Shown here: one piece after another, positions 1 through 7,067 of the stretch
Numbering within the stretch: the first letter of the stretch is position 1
Layout of the letters: the number at the start of each line of letters is the position of its first letter
Assembly: GCF_947241125.1 (NCBI RefSeq)
Contig: NZ_OX365700.1
Coordinates: 868,001 to 932,000 of the forward strand
Direction of reading: 5' to 3'
Source: Nitrospira tepida
Lineage (GTDB): Bacteria; Nitrospirota; Nitrospiria; Nitrospirales; Nitrospiraceae
DNA length: 64,000 nt
Program-made: the position numbers and the translations under genes
The notes under the pieces: generated by a model
Told to the model about the DNA's origin: nothing
Database searches by the model: none
What the model saw: the letters and a program-made list of their open reading frames with translations, nothing else

Positions 1-99
1 AGATGCATGTACAGTCTGTTCCGGCGCAGCCTGGCCCGCCTGGGGCAGGCCAGGCGAACAACAGAAAAGTGTGATGGCAAACGGTAATCCCAGTCGCAT
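1..99 (-). CDS. N-terminal part of an exported protein, cut by the window edge
   Basis: Thirty-three codons are open from an ATG at 99 down to base 1 without a stop. The peptide begins with a short basic start (MRLG), then a hydrophobic stretch (LPFAITLFCC) and a small-residue region (QAGQAA-PE) that looks like a Sec signal peptide with a possible cleavage after the alanines. A weak purine-rich stretch (GGGGGTGGG) precedes the ATG. It lies downstream of the cysteine-rich gene at 162-554 in the same direction with a 62 bp gap, so the two may be co-transcribed. Function cannot be told from the signal peptide alone. Confidence 0.55.
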   Translation of the reverse strand, partial: MRLGLPFAITLFCCSPGLPQAGQAAPEQTVHAS

Positions 100-161
100 G
101 TAACCCACCCCCGTCGATTACCACCCAGCCTGATACGGACCCTGCAAAAGAAATGGAGGCC

Positions 162-554
162 TCACTGTTGTGCCATGGGATTCATGCTGGACTGTTGGGC
201 TTGGGGTTCTTTCATGAAGCCGGTACAGACCACCTGCTCATCAACACTGATGAGCCCGCAGTCGCCGGGCTTCATTCCGTCCAGCACGTCCAGATCTATG
301 AGGGGGAAGATAATCGGTTCACCATCCGGGGTGGATTTGGTGAAGGTGGCTTGGCGCTTGTCCGGGTCGATCGATTTCAGGCACACCTTTTTCCCATTTG
401 CGTCTGAGCAGCCGCATCCACAAGTGCAGGAGCCATCAGTTGGACAGGTGGCACTACACGCACAGCAAGGTTTGATATGGCCTGCGTAAGCGGAGCCGGA
501 CAAGATCACGAATGCCAAGACAAGCACGACACGAAGTAAGTTGGGTGCGAACAT
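162..554 (-). CDS. small secreted cysteine-rich protein, probably metal binding
   Basis: The 130-residue product starts at ATG 554, chosen because an AGGAGG ribosome site lies seven bases upstream and a signal peptide follows directly (hydrophobic LRVVLVLAFVILSG, cleavage near SAYA-G). A longer reading frame upstream has no such support. The mature protein opens with a cluster of nine cysteines between residues 30 and 58, in CC, CxC and CxCxCxC spacings, followed by a cysteine-poor tail. Such density suggests binding of soft metals (Cu, Zn or similar) or a disulfide knot; this is inference from composition. I do not recognise the family. The hairpins at 767-1026 lie upstream and could belong to its leader or to a separate element. 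Confidence 0.75.
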   Translation of the reverse strand: MFAPNLLRVVLVLAFVILSGSAYAGHIKPCCACSATCPTDGSCTCGCGCSDANGKKVCLKSIDPDKRQATFTKSTPDGEPIIFPLIDLDVLDGMKPGDCGLISVDEQVVCTGFMKEPQAQQSSMNPMAQQ

Positions 555-766
555 GAGAGTTCCTCCTGTGAGCGGGGTGAGTGGCGATAACCAGTATGGG
601 CTGCAGTCGCCGCGATTCGCTGAGAAGTCCTGTTGGCCCGGGGAGAACGTCATGGCCAACTCCTCTGCTCCGCTCGGTCGGGAAGGAAAGACCGGGCAAG
701 AGCAACACGACAGGGAAATCAGAGATGGGGGATGGGTAGATAGGCCCTTTCGAGAGTTTTGGCTAT

Positions 767-796
767 CCCTAGTCCGGCTAGGGCCGAACGGCCCTA
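767..796. promoter_or_regulatory. two overlapping, mutually exclusive hairpins
   Basis: CCCTAG (767-772) can pair with CTAGGG (778-783), while TAGGGCCG (779-786) pairs perfectly with CGGCCCTA (789-796). The shared CTAGGG segment cannot be in both stems, which is the geometry of an attenuator or a two-state operator. The same core, GGGCCG-two bases-CGGCCC, also occurs at 32378-32391 at the start of a lipoprotein gene. No T-run follows on either strand. Confidence 0.4.
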
Positions 797-900
797 CTCA
801 CGCTGGTTAGCGCCTATTCATTCCGTCCCCCTTCGCGCTTCGCATTTCCCGTCGTTCATTCAGTCCAGTCCTTGCGGCACAGTCGATCGCGGAGAAGGAG

Positions 901-934
901 AGCCGCGTCCCGGAGTCGTCCTCGGGACGCGGCT
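901..934. repeat. perfect 12 bp inverted repeat with 10-base loop
   Basis: AGCCGCGTCCCG (901-912) is the exact reverse complement of 923-934. It lies about 120 bases downstream of the small membrane gene at 1057-1185 on the minus strand, where a pyrimidine-rich stretch follows it, so it could act as a terminator without a clean U-run. Confidence 0.45.
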
Positions 935-998
935 CAACGGCAAAGCTCCTGAGGCGGCCAGATCGACTGGATGGGCACGGTCCAGAAGACCCCCTCGG

Positions 999-1026
999 TC
1001 CACCGCCGTCTGTCGTCGACGGTGGA
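999..1026. repeat. 10 bp inverted repeat, one mismatch
   Basis: TCCACCGCCG (999-1008) pairs with CGACGGTGGA (1017-1026) across an 8-base loop with one mismatch. It lies between the 12 bp hairpin at 901-934 and the stop of the small membrane gene at 1057. Confidence 0.35.
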
Positions 1027-1056
1027 TGGTGTGACCGGCTCGGCGCTTTGCCTGGA

Positions 1057-1185
1057 TCAGCGCCACAGCACGATGACCACGCCGGCGATCGTCAGCAGCA
1101 GCGCCACAAGTCCGACAAATTCCCACACGAGTCGCTCTGCTCCTTCAAGAGGCTGACGGTTGGGTGTTGCCGGCCGTTTGATCAT
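1057..1185 (-). CDS. 42-residue single-pass membrane protein
   Basis: The frame runs from ATG 1185 to TGA at 1057-1059. A GGAGAGG ribosome site sits three bases before the ATG. The product has a polar, basic N-terminus (MIKRPATPNRQPLEG) followed by one strongly hydrophobic segment (FVGLVALLLTIAGVVIVLW) ending in a single arginine before the stop. This is the layout of a small inner-membrane protein with a cytoplasmic N-terminus. It has no recognisable family. Coding is supported by the ribosome site, the stop directly after the membrane helix and the GC-rich third positions; no homology check was possible. Confidence 0.6.
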   Translation of the reverse strand: MIKRPATPNRQPLEGAERLVWEFVGLVALLLTIAGVVIVLWR

Positions 1186-1525
1186 CGACCTCTCCGCTTG
1201 ACGCGGGAAAGAGCAATGGCCGTGCCCTGTTGGCAGAGACTCGGCGAGGTCTCGACCGTCAAGGTCTAACGTGGCGGAAACTTTTCGCGAGATGGGTGTC
1301 GGCCGTTCCGGAGAGTCGAACGGATCTGATCGGAGAACCGACTAGGTCTGGATGCACTGTATCGAAATGTCTCTGCGGACGGTATCTACTTGGATACACT
1401 TGGAGGGAAACTGTGGGATTTATGATATGACAGGGCGCTCCGCCCTCTGCGGCATTGCGGAAGCGTAATCGGAGTATTTTTAGAGCAACGAACAGAAATG
1501 CATATATTTCCAGCGCGACTCGGGT
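1186..1525. other. 340 bp intergenic stretch without a gene
   Basis: No supported frame is visible. Composition becomes more AT rich toward 1400-1510. A 6 bp stem (1432-1446) is the only structure noted. Confidence 0.5.
1432..1446 (-). terminator. possible weak terminator after the Uma2 gene
   Basis: AGGGCG (1432-1437) pairs with CGCCCT (1441-1446) over a 3-base loop, 80 bases beyond the stop of the Uma2 gene. On the minus strand it is followed by a mixed AT-rich stretch, not a clean U-run. Confidence 0.25.
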
Positions 1526-2086
1526 CTATGCGAAGACTTCCGCGATTGGAATGCTTAGGGAAGGCAGGAGCGGTGTGACGAGCGAATGATTCTCTTCCTT
1601 AGTCAGCTCCGCGACGCGGGCGTAGCCGCGATCCGTCATGCGATAGACCTTCATCGTTTCGAGGACCGGATCCGCCACCCAATATTCCTGCACCCCGAAG
1701 GTTTCATAGCGCTTCCGCTTGACGATTTCGTCCGTCTTACGGCTGCTGTCGGATAGGATTTCTATCAAGAGATCCGGGGCGCCCTGGGTATTGGATTCGG
1801 TGATGATCGAGGATCGTGAGGAGGACACGAAGACCAAATCAGGCTGAAGGACGTCCGTCTCGGACAGGACGACGTCATAGGGCGCGGCAAAGACCCGGCC
1901 CATCTGCTTGTCATGGACGAATCCAGCGAGAATTCGATGGAGATTCGACGAGACGGTCTGATGTTTCGTGTTGGGCGAGGGGGTCACGTAGTGATCTCCA
2001 TCGATCAGTTCATGGCGCTTCCCGTCCTCGGGGAAGGAGAGATAATCCCCGTAAGTCAGCTTGACTCGGTGGGTTTGAGGCGACAT
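1526..2086 (-). CDS. Uma2-family (DUF820) PD-(D/E)XK nuclease-like protein
   Basis: The 186-residue product matches the Uma2/DUF820 family, a large group of PD-(D/E)XK-fold putative endonucleases common in cyanobacteria and other bacteria. Visible family features in order are: the N-terminal YGDYLSFPEDGKRHELIDGD strand region; QPDLVFV with its acidic residue; PDLLIEILSDSSRKTD with the E-I-L-S core; the K-x-x-x-Y helix; and GVQEYWVADP. Length is typical. The ATG at 2086 gives a normal family start. The biological role is unknown; many paralogues are found as scattered single genes. No toxin or antitoxin partner is seen next to it. Confidence 0.8.
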   Translation of the reverse strand: MSPQTHRVKLTYGDYLSFPEDGKRHELIDGDHYVTPSPNTKHQTVSSNLHRILAGFVHDKQMGRVFAAPYDVVLSETDVLQPDLVFVSSSRSSIITESNTQGAPDLLIEILSDSSRKTDEIVKRKRYETFGVQEYWVADPVLETMKVYRMTDRGYARVAELTKEENHSLVTPLLPSLSIPIAEVFA

Positions 2087-2200
2087 GAAATCCCTTCGCT
2101 ATGCCATCGGAGCAACTAACGAAAGGGTAGCAAGCAGTCCGATAAAACTCAAGAATAGCCTTCCCGCGGGAGCAGAAGCAGCGGGTCCCGTCGAGACTGG

Positions 2201-2734
2201 TCAGAAATGCAGGTATTTCAGAGCGGCGGCGCAGAGGATGATGAAGAGGCCCAGGACCAGCCCCAGTTTTTGAAACGGGACCGGTTCTTCGTACTGCTCC
2301 TGGCGCTCCTCGGCATCCTCGTCCCCCGAGGCTTCCGTCTTGAAGACCACGGTGTAGAGGTAGAGGGTCAGGACGACCAGCACCAGCGAGAGCTTGATGA
2401 AGAAGATTGTCAGGTACTTCGCATTGTGGGCGACCCCGCCGGTCTCTCCCAGTTGGGCCACCATCATCTTGTTGATGAAATGGAGATTCAGGCCGCCGGT
2501 GAACAGGATGACGACCAGCACGATGCCGATGATCTTCTTGTACTGGCGGTAGAAGATATCGGCCAGCGGCTTGACGTATTCCTTGGGGACCGATTTCTGG
2601 AGGCCCGGCGTGACGACCATGACGAGAAAGGCCAACCCGCCGATCCAAATGACCGCCGACGCCAGGTGCAGCCAATGGTTGACGATCGGCAGGAGGGTGT
2701 TGAGGTCGGTGGCGATGTTCGTGAGGGCGGTCAT
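2201..2734 (-). CDS. CopD-like four-to-five-helix membrane protein
   Basis: The 177-residue protein has hydrophobic segments near residues 15-45, 75-95, 110-135 and 155-175. The first carries WLHLASAVIWIGGLAFL, with a histidine and tryptophan pattern typical of the CopD/DUF membrane family; the VVTPGL that follows is also family-like. A charged loop (GDEDAEERQEQYEE) precedes the last helix. I chose ATG 2734; an upstream TTG at 2746 lies inside the heptad repeat and is less likely. CopD proteins are linked to copper import, but this short form is often uncharacterised, and no copper gene is beside it. The 5' end abuts the repeat arm at 2741-2770. Confidence 0.7.
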   Translation of the reverse strand: MTALTNIATDLNTLLPIVNHWLHLASAVIWIGGLAFLVMVVTPGLQKSVPKEYVKPLADIFYRQYKKIIGIVLVVILFTGGLNLHFINKMMVAQLGETGGVAHNAKYLTIFFIKLSLVLVVLTLYLYTVVFKTEASGDEDAEERQEQYEEPVPFQKLGLVLGLFIILCAAALKYLHF

Positions 2735-2740
2735 GGAGTT

Positions 2741-3212
2741 CGTCAAGCGTCAATCGTCATTGGTCAAACGTGGAAGACTTGCCAGCGGAGGCTTGACATC
2801 GTCCGTGCGAGCCGATTTGCCGATGCTGCGAATGTAGCCGTTCACCAATTGAATAAAGCGCAGTAGCTTCGATCGGAGTGTGTCATGCCCTTGGTCATCC
2901 AGGTAGCCCAAGTCTTTGCAAGTGATCAGGTGGTCCAACAATTCGTAAGCTGATCCCCTCGCGATACGGCAGAACTGGACGTTCTCTTTGTAATGAAATC
3001 GTCCATATCCTTCTGCGATGTTGGAGGTGAGTGAAATCGAAGCAGCACGAATCTGTTGCGCAATGACGTATTGCTCTTGCTTCGGGAGACGGGCGGCCAG
3101 GTTGTACAATTCCCTCCTGATGTCTCTCCCGACGATCCACACATCCAGGTCCTCGAAGGACGTAATGGCCTTCACGCGGCGCCTATTGACGGATGACGAG
3201 TGACGATTGACG
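2741..3212. mobile_element. IVS-like element: heptad inverted repeats enclosing an S23/IVP gene
   Basis: Left arm 2741-2770 reads as CGTCAAG, CGTCAAT, CGTCATT, GGTCAAA. Right arm 3186-3212 is the inverse type: TTGACGG, ATGACGA, GTGACGA, TTGACG. They can pair to close a long stem around the gene at 2750-3175. The left arm supplies the last codons and stop of that gene, and the right arm lies ten bases before its start and touches the stop of the radical SAM gene (3213). The design resembles 23S rRNA intervening sequences, which are stem-closed insertions whose loop may encode an S23 protein; here it is intergenic. Calling it mobile is inference. Confidence 0.6.
2750..3175 (-). CDS. four-helix-bundle protein, S23/IVP family
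   Basis: The 141-residue product belongs to the four-helix-bundle family first described from 23S rRNA intervening sequences (TIGR02436/PF05635). Diagnostic features are SFEDLDVWIVGRDIRRELY at the start, then IAQQIRAASISLTSNIAEGYGR, then FCRIARGSAYELLDHL and the late helix LLRFIQLVNGYIRSI. Start is GTG 3175, which gives the usual family N-terminus. The C-terminal TNDD and stop are read from the heptad repeat arm. Family members form pentamers; Avd proteins of diversity-generating retroelements are relatives. No reverse transcriptase is in the window. Molecular function is unknown. Its place inside an inverted repeat shared with gene-less copies elsewhere makes a role in element maintenance or movement plausible, but this is inference. 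Confidence 0.85.
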   Translation of the reverse strand: MKAITSFEDLDVWIVGRDIRRELYNLAARLPKQEQYVIAQQIRAASISLTSNIAEGYGRFHYKENVQFCRIARGSAYELLDHLITCKDLGYLDDQGHDTLRSKLLRFIQLVNGYIRSIGKSARTDDVKPPLASLPRLTNDD

Positions 3213-4598
3213 CTAGAATTTGAACACCGGCGCGTCGTTCCCGAAGCGCTTCTTGCGCAGCTCTTCCATCAGCTCCACGGTCACGATGGGCAGGCCCTGT
3301 TCGCGCGCGTGCCGTTCGACGCCTTTCTTCACCATGGCGCGAAGGAAGTAGGGAATCCGGCTGAGACGGAGTTGCGCCGCCTCATCCCAGGCGACTTCGG
3401 ACTCTTCCGGCGTGTTGAAGGCCACCTGAACCTTCTCGCCTCCCTTCGGGGTGTAGAGACACCATTGATCCTCGTCGAGCCAATCGCCGTGATCGACATA
3501 GGGGCGCGCGCGGCAGCCGCCGCAGATCTCGCTGTATTCGCAATCGCCGCATCTCCCTTTCAGATGGGGATAGCGGAACGAGTCGAAGATCGGCGAGCGC
3601 TCCCACAGGTCCACGAAGCTGCTCTCCCGCACGTTGCCGGCGGAGAGCGGCATGTAGGGGCAGGGGGTCAGCTCGCCGTTGGGGGTCACCCTGGCATAAT
3701 TGGTCGCGGCCAGGCAGCCGCCGCCCATGTAGCCGGTCGCCTTGGTGAGCGGGGAGTTCGGGTCCTTCTCATACGCCAACCGCTTGAAATGCGGAGCGCA
3801 GCGGGCCCGCACCAGCATGTCCTTATATTTGTCCTGGCAGTCCACCAGATAGGCGAGGACCTCTTCATATTGGGTCGGCGTGATATCGGTCAGCTCTTCG
3901 CCCCGGCCGGTGCAGACCATGAAGAAGATGTTGACGACCCTGGCCCCCAATCCATGCGCCCAGTCGATCACCTGCGGCAGTTCCTGATAGTTCATCGGCT
4001 GCGCGCTGAAATGCACCTGGAACTGAAGTCCGTTGCGCTTGCAGGCTTCGATGCCGGCCACGGCCTCTTCCCAGGCGCCCGGCACGCCCCGGAACCGGTC
4101 GTGCTTCTCCTTGTCGAGGGAGTCGATGCTGATGCCCACGCCCATGACGCCGATCTCCACGAGCGTCTTGGCCATCCGGTCGTCGATCAGCATGCCGTTG
4201 GTGCCAAACACGACGATGAATCCCTTGGCGACCGCGTGCCGCGCGATATCGAGAATGTCCGGGCGGACCAACGGTTCGCCGCCGGTGATGACGAGCAGGC
4301 AGCCGCGATTGACCTCCGCGATCTGGTCGATCAAACGGAAGGATTCCTGGGTCGTGAGTTCGTCGGACGCGCCGCCGGCCTTCGTCGTGGCATCCAGGTA
4401 GCAATGCGCGCACTTGAGGTTGCAACGCTTGGTGAGGTTGAGCGCGATCAGGTAGGGCTTGAAGTCATCGACGGTGCGCCCGTCGCCGGGACCGGGGGTC
4501 GGCAAGGGGCCGGACATGAACTTCTGGATCTGCCCGGCAAATGACCCAAGCTGGTCGGCCAAACCGGAGATATTCAGAATCGGCAGCGATTTACCCAT
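3213..4598 (-). CDS. radical SAM/SPASM protein (AhbD/NirJ-like) with C-terminal PCP_red domain
   Basis: The 461-residue protein has a radical SAM core with CNLKCAHC (C59, C63, C66) for the 4Fe-4S cluster, TGGEP, and the NirJ/AhbD-like GISIDSLDKEKHDRFRG. A SPASM-type cysteine-rich region follows (about 310-390, including CGDCEYSEICGGC), binding auxiliary clusters. The tail, about 405-455, is a PCP_red domain (AQLRLSRIPYFLRAMVKKGVE...) like the C-terminus of protochlorophyllide reductase subunit B. AhbD and NirJ act on tetrapyrrole side chains, so a haem or haem d1-like reaction is possible; substrate is not proven. ATG 4598 is chosen; a TTG at 4625 lies in the repeat, and neither has a clear ribosome site. 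The next gene upstream shares the PCP_red domain. Confidence 0.85.
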   Translation of the reverse strand: MGKSLPILNISGLADQLGSFAGQIQKFMSGPLPTPGPGDGRTVDDFKPYLIALNLTKRCNLKCAHCYLDATTKAGGASDELTTQESFRLIDQIAEVNRGCLLVITGGEPLVRPDILDIARHAVAKGFIVVFGTNGMLIDDRMAKTLVEIGVMGVGISIDSLDKEKHDRFRGVPGAWEEAVAGIEACKRNGLQFQVHFSAQPMNYQELPQVIDWAHGLGARVVNIFFMVCTGRGEELTDITPTQYEEVLAYLVDCQDKYKDMLVRARCAPHFKRLAYEKDPNSPLTKATGYMGGGCLAATNYARVTPNGELTPCPYMPLSAGNVRESSFVDLWERSPIFDSFRYPHLKGRCGDCEYSEICGGCRARPYVDHGDWLDEDQWCLYTPKGGEKVQVAFNTPEESEVAWDEAAQLRLSRIPYFLRAMVKKGVERHAREQGLPIVTVELMEELRKKRFGNDAPVFKF

Positions 4599-4619
4599 GT
4601 CTTGATTATTGAGAAAAAG

Positions 4620-4761
4620 CGTCAATCGTCATTCGACATCCGTCATTCGCCAGGAACCGGGGGGATGGACTCAGAACACCATACTTCACTTCCGCGATTG
4701 ACGATCAAGGTTGGAGCCTGACGCTCGTCCCTTTTGACGATTGCCGGTTGACGAATGACGC
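4620..4761. repeat. heptad inverted repeat (TGACG class)
   Basis: Left arm 4620-4647 has four 7 bp units (CGTCAAT, CGTCATT, CGACATC, CGTCATT). Right arm 4734-4761 has four inverse units (TTGACGA, TTGCCGG, TTGACGA, ATGACGC). Both arms are 28 bp and pair in register. The right arm ends at the base before the stop codon of the Usp fusion gene. The centre of about 86 bp holds no gene. Confidence 0.75.
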
Positions 4762-6882
4762 TCACTTGCCTGTGAGGTCCGCGATGATGGTTTTGAGGTT
4801 GCCCGTCTTGAGGGCCTCCTCCATGTACTTCTTGGATTCCTCGATGCCTTCGTTCGCGACCTCAAGCGTGATCGTGGTGGTTCCGATCCTCTCCGCATGG
4901 CGGAGGATCAGGGCTCTCGTGCAGTCTCGCATGAATCCTTCGGGAGCCCGCTCAAGCCTCGCCTGGGCGTCCGCCGTCCAGATATAGCGGTCGGTCGGAG
5001 CCGCCGGCTGCGCGGGTCCGCTGGTCGCGGACGGACCGGCATCCGGTGCAGCGGCCGGTTGAGCCTGGGTTCCATTTGTCCCGTTCGTGCCGGAGGCACT
5101 CCTAAGCAAGGCTTCGGCCTCTGCCGAGGTGCCGGCGCCCTTGTTCGCGAAAATCGGGCTGTACTCCTCCGAGGCCGCCTCTTGGATCATGGGCGCGGCA
5201 TATTCGAGCGTGATCGTGGTCATGCCGAGCTTGCGGGCGGTCTTTTCGATCTTGGCCTTGGCGCGCCGGCGCTGGAATCCGGCCGGCACGGCGCGGATGG
5301 CCTCCTTGGCCTCCTTGGTCCATTGCATCGGCACATCGTCGTAGGCCAGCTCGGTTTCCACGGCGCCCTCCGCCTTGGCGGCGGCCTCGAAGATCGACTT
5401 GTCGACCTGCTTGAACCGCGCCCCTTCGGCGCCGCACACGGGGCACTTCACCGGCGTCTCGCCCTTGCCGACGTAGCCGCACCCATCGCACACGAAATAG
5501 TTCTGGCTCATCCGGTCGAGGTAAGCCTGGTTGGCCTTGGTCGCGGCCGGTTTTTCCTCGACGATCTGCGTCATCATGCCGCTGAGCGTATTACCCATCA
5601 GGTCCTGGGCGACAGCGGTATCAGCCTGCATCTTGTCCCGGTCCACGCCCGAAGCGTCCAAACCTGCGCCAAGCGCCCGCATCGCGTCCATCGCGCCCTT
5701 CGGCAGGATGTGGCCGACCGCCGCATCCACCACCGAATTGCTGATGATGGTGTGGCCCTTTTCGATCGCGTACCGATGGATGGCGGTCTTGGCGACGCCG
5801 CGCGCGAACACCGGAATCTTCTCCATCCGGCGCAGCGCCTCCTCCGTCCAGGCGATCGTGTATTCGGCCTGCGTGTCGATCGGCGGCACGTATTTGCGGT
5901 TCGACACCAATACGTTGCAGGGGGCGCTCCGCAGCAGATTTTCGGTGTTGCTGCCAATATCCATGTCGTCGTCGCTATGGACGCCGATCCGGCCGACGAT
6001 CAGCAGCCACGGATTTTCCTTCCGGACATATTGGATGATTTTCTCAAAGGCCTTGCCGTCCAGGAGGGTGGTCTTGATGTCCGTGTTCTCGGCCTGCGCC
6101 ACCTCGCGGGAGATGTCCAGGTGGGATTGGTAGATCTTGGCGAGCCCGCTGTCGATGATTTCTTCGTGGAGCTTTTCCTGCTCCTTGAACCGGAACACCT
6201 TGCCGGCTTCCTCGTTGAGCACGCCCGAGATGCTGTGGAAGGCGGCATAGTGGAAATAGGGATCGAAGGCTGAAATGGCCTCAACCGGCCGGTTCAGCGC
6301 CTTGCCCAGGGCCAGGCCCGTCATCAGGCCACCGAAGGAATAGGGGCTCCCGTCCACTGCCACGACGATCTTGCCTTCGCCGAGGGGTTTGGTGTCCTTC
6401 ACGATGAACATGTCGGAGGTCCGGACGCGCCGGATGACCCGTTCGGTGTTGCTGCCGATCACGCTGTCTTTGACGGCGCCGACTCCCAAGGCCCCCATGA
6501 TGACGAGGTCGTACCCGCTGGTGGCGATGTCCTCGACGAGGACCTTCCAATTGCGGCCTTCCAGCGACTTGCGCTCCAGCGGCAGGTTGGCCTCGGTGCA
6601 CTTCTTATCCACGTAATCGAGATAGGAATCGGTGATGATTTGGAGGCCGCGGGTGATCAACGAGTCGTGGATCTGCCGCTGGCGGTCCAGTTCCTTCTCG
6701 TCGTGATATTCCTCGGGAAGCCCGGCCTCCATTTGCTTGAAGCGTTTATCGTGCATTTTGGCGGCATAGACGTGGCTCCCCACCACCTTGGAACCGAACG
6801 ACTTGGCCAGCTCAATCCCCAGGTCGACGGCGGTATTGGAATGGTCCGAATTGTCGACCGGGATATAGATGGTCTTGTACAT
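4762..6882 (-). CDS. Usp-Usp-PCP_red-rubredoxin-PCP_red-PCP_red fusion protein
   Basis: This 706-residue soluble protein has an unusual domain order. Residues 1-165 and 168-335 are two universal stress protein domains, both with the ATP-binding G-2x-G-9x-GS motif (G130/G133/G143-S144 and G297/G300/G310-S311). A PCP_red domain follows (344-395). Residues 463-500 form a rubredoxin-like zinc or iron knuckle (C465, C468, C480, C483). Two more PCP_red domains lie at 521-570 and 635-690, joined by an Ala/Pro/Gly/Thr-rich linker. ATG 6882 has GTAGGAGG six to seven bases upstream. No family of this exact architecture is known to me. Its neighbours are two radical SAM proteins, one sharing the PCP_red domain. 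Role unknown; nucleotide sensing coupled to redox or tetrapyrrole chemistry is speculation. Confidence 0.85.
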   Translation of the reverse strand: MYKTIYIPVDNSDHSNTAVDLGIELAKSFGSKVVGSHVYAAKMHDKRFKQMEAGLPEEYHDEKELDRQRQIHDSLITRGLQIITDSYLDYVDKKCTEANLPLERKSLEGRNWKVLVEDIATSGYDLVIMGALGVGAVKDSVIGSNTERVIRRVRTSDMFIVKDTKPLGEGKIVVAVDGSPYSFGGLMTGLALGKALNRPVEAISAFDPYFHYAAFHSISGVLNEEAGKVFRFKEQEKLHEEIIDSGLAKIYQSHLDISREVAQAENTDIKTTLLDGKAFEKIIQYVRKENPWLLIVGRIGVHSDDDMDIGSNTENLLRSAPCNVLVSNRKYVPPIDTQAEYTIAWTEEALRRMEKIPVFARGVAKTAIHRYAIEKGHTIISNSVVDAAVGHILPKGAMDAMRALGAGLDASGVDRDKMQADTAVAQDLMGNTLSGMMTQIVEEKPAATKANQAYLDRMSQNYFVCDGCGYVGKGETPVKCPVCGAEGARFKQVDKSIFEAAAKAEGAVETELAYDDVPMQWTKEAKEAIRAVPAGFQRRRAKAKIEKTARKLGMTTITLEYAAPMIQEAASEEYSPIFANKGAGTSAEAEALLRSASGTNGTNGTQAQPAAAPDAGPSATSGPAQPAAPTDRYIWTADAQARLERAPEGFMRDCTRALILRHAERIGTTTITLEVANEGIEESKKYMEEALKTGNLKTIIADLTGK

Positions 6883-7067
6883 CAGCAGCCTCCTACAGGC
6901 GTCGCATCACACCCTGCCCACGAGAAAGAATCGCGTTGAATTCCAAGCGATTAGACGAGGGTCAGCCTACCGAAAGAAAACGGATGATAACACCGGCCGA
7001 AAATGGATTGCAAGCCAAGGGGATAGGGAGAGATGGAAACGGCGATGGGACCTTCCGTCGACCGGGT

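Larger units (their letters stand above)
555..1056. other. 502 bp intergenic stretch with four hairpins, no convincing gene
   Basis: Several short open frames are present, but none has a ribosome site, family match or sensible composition. The stretch instead carries a set of strong inverted repeats (767-783, 779-796, 901-934, 999-1026), listed separately. Confidence 0.5.

Noticed and set aside
860-1126. 88-codon frame on the minus strand
   Set aside because: It runs through two strong hairpins, lacks a ribosome site and overlaps the better supported 42-residue membrane gene.
2750-3175. S23/IVP gene as part of a real 23S rRNA intervening sequence
   Set aside because: No rRNA sequence flanks it; protein genes are on both sides. 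Only the arrangement is IVS-like.
2750-3175. Diversity-generating retroelement (Avd homologue)
   Set aside because: No reverse transcriptase, template repeat or variable repeat is visible in the window.
3207-4544. 445-codon open frame antisense to the radical SAM gene
   Set aside because: Shadow of a conserved gene with no ribosome site or recognisable domain.
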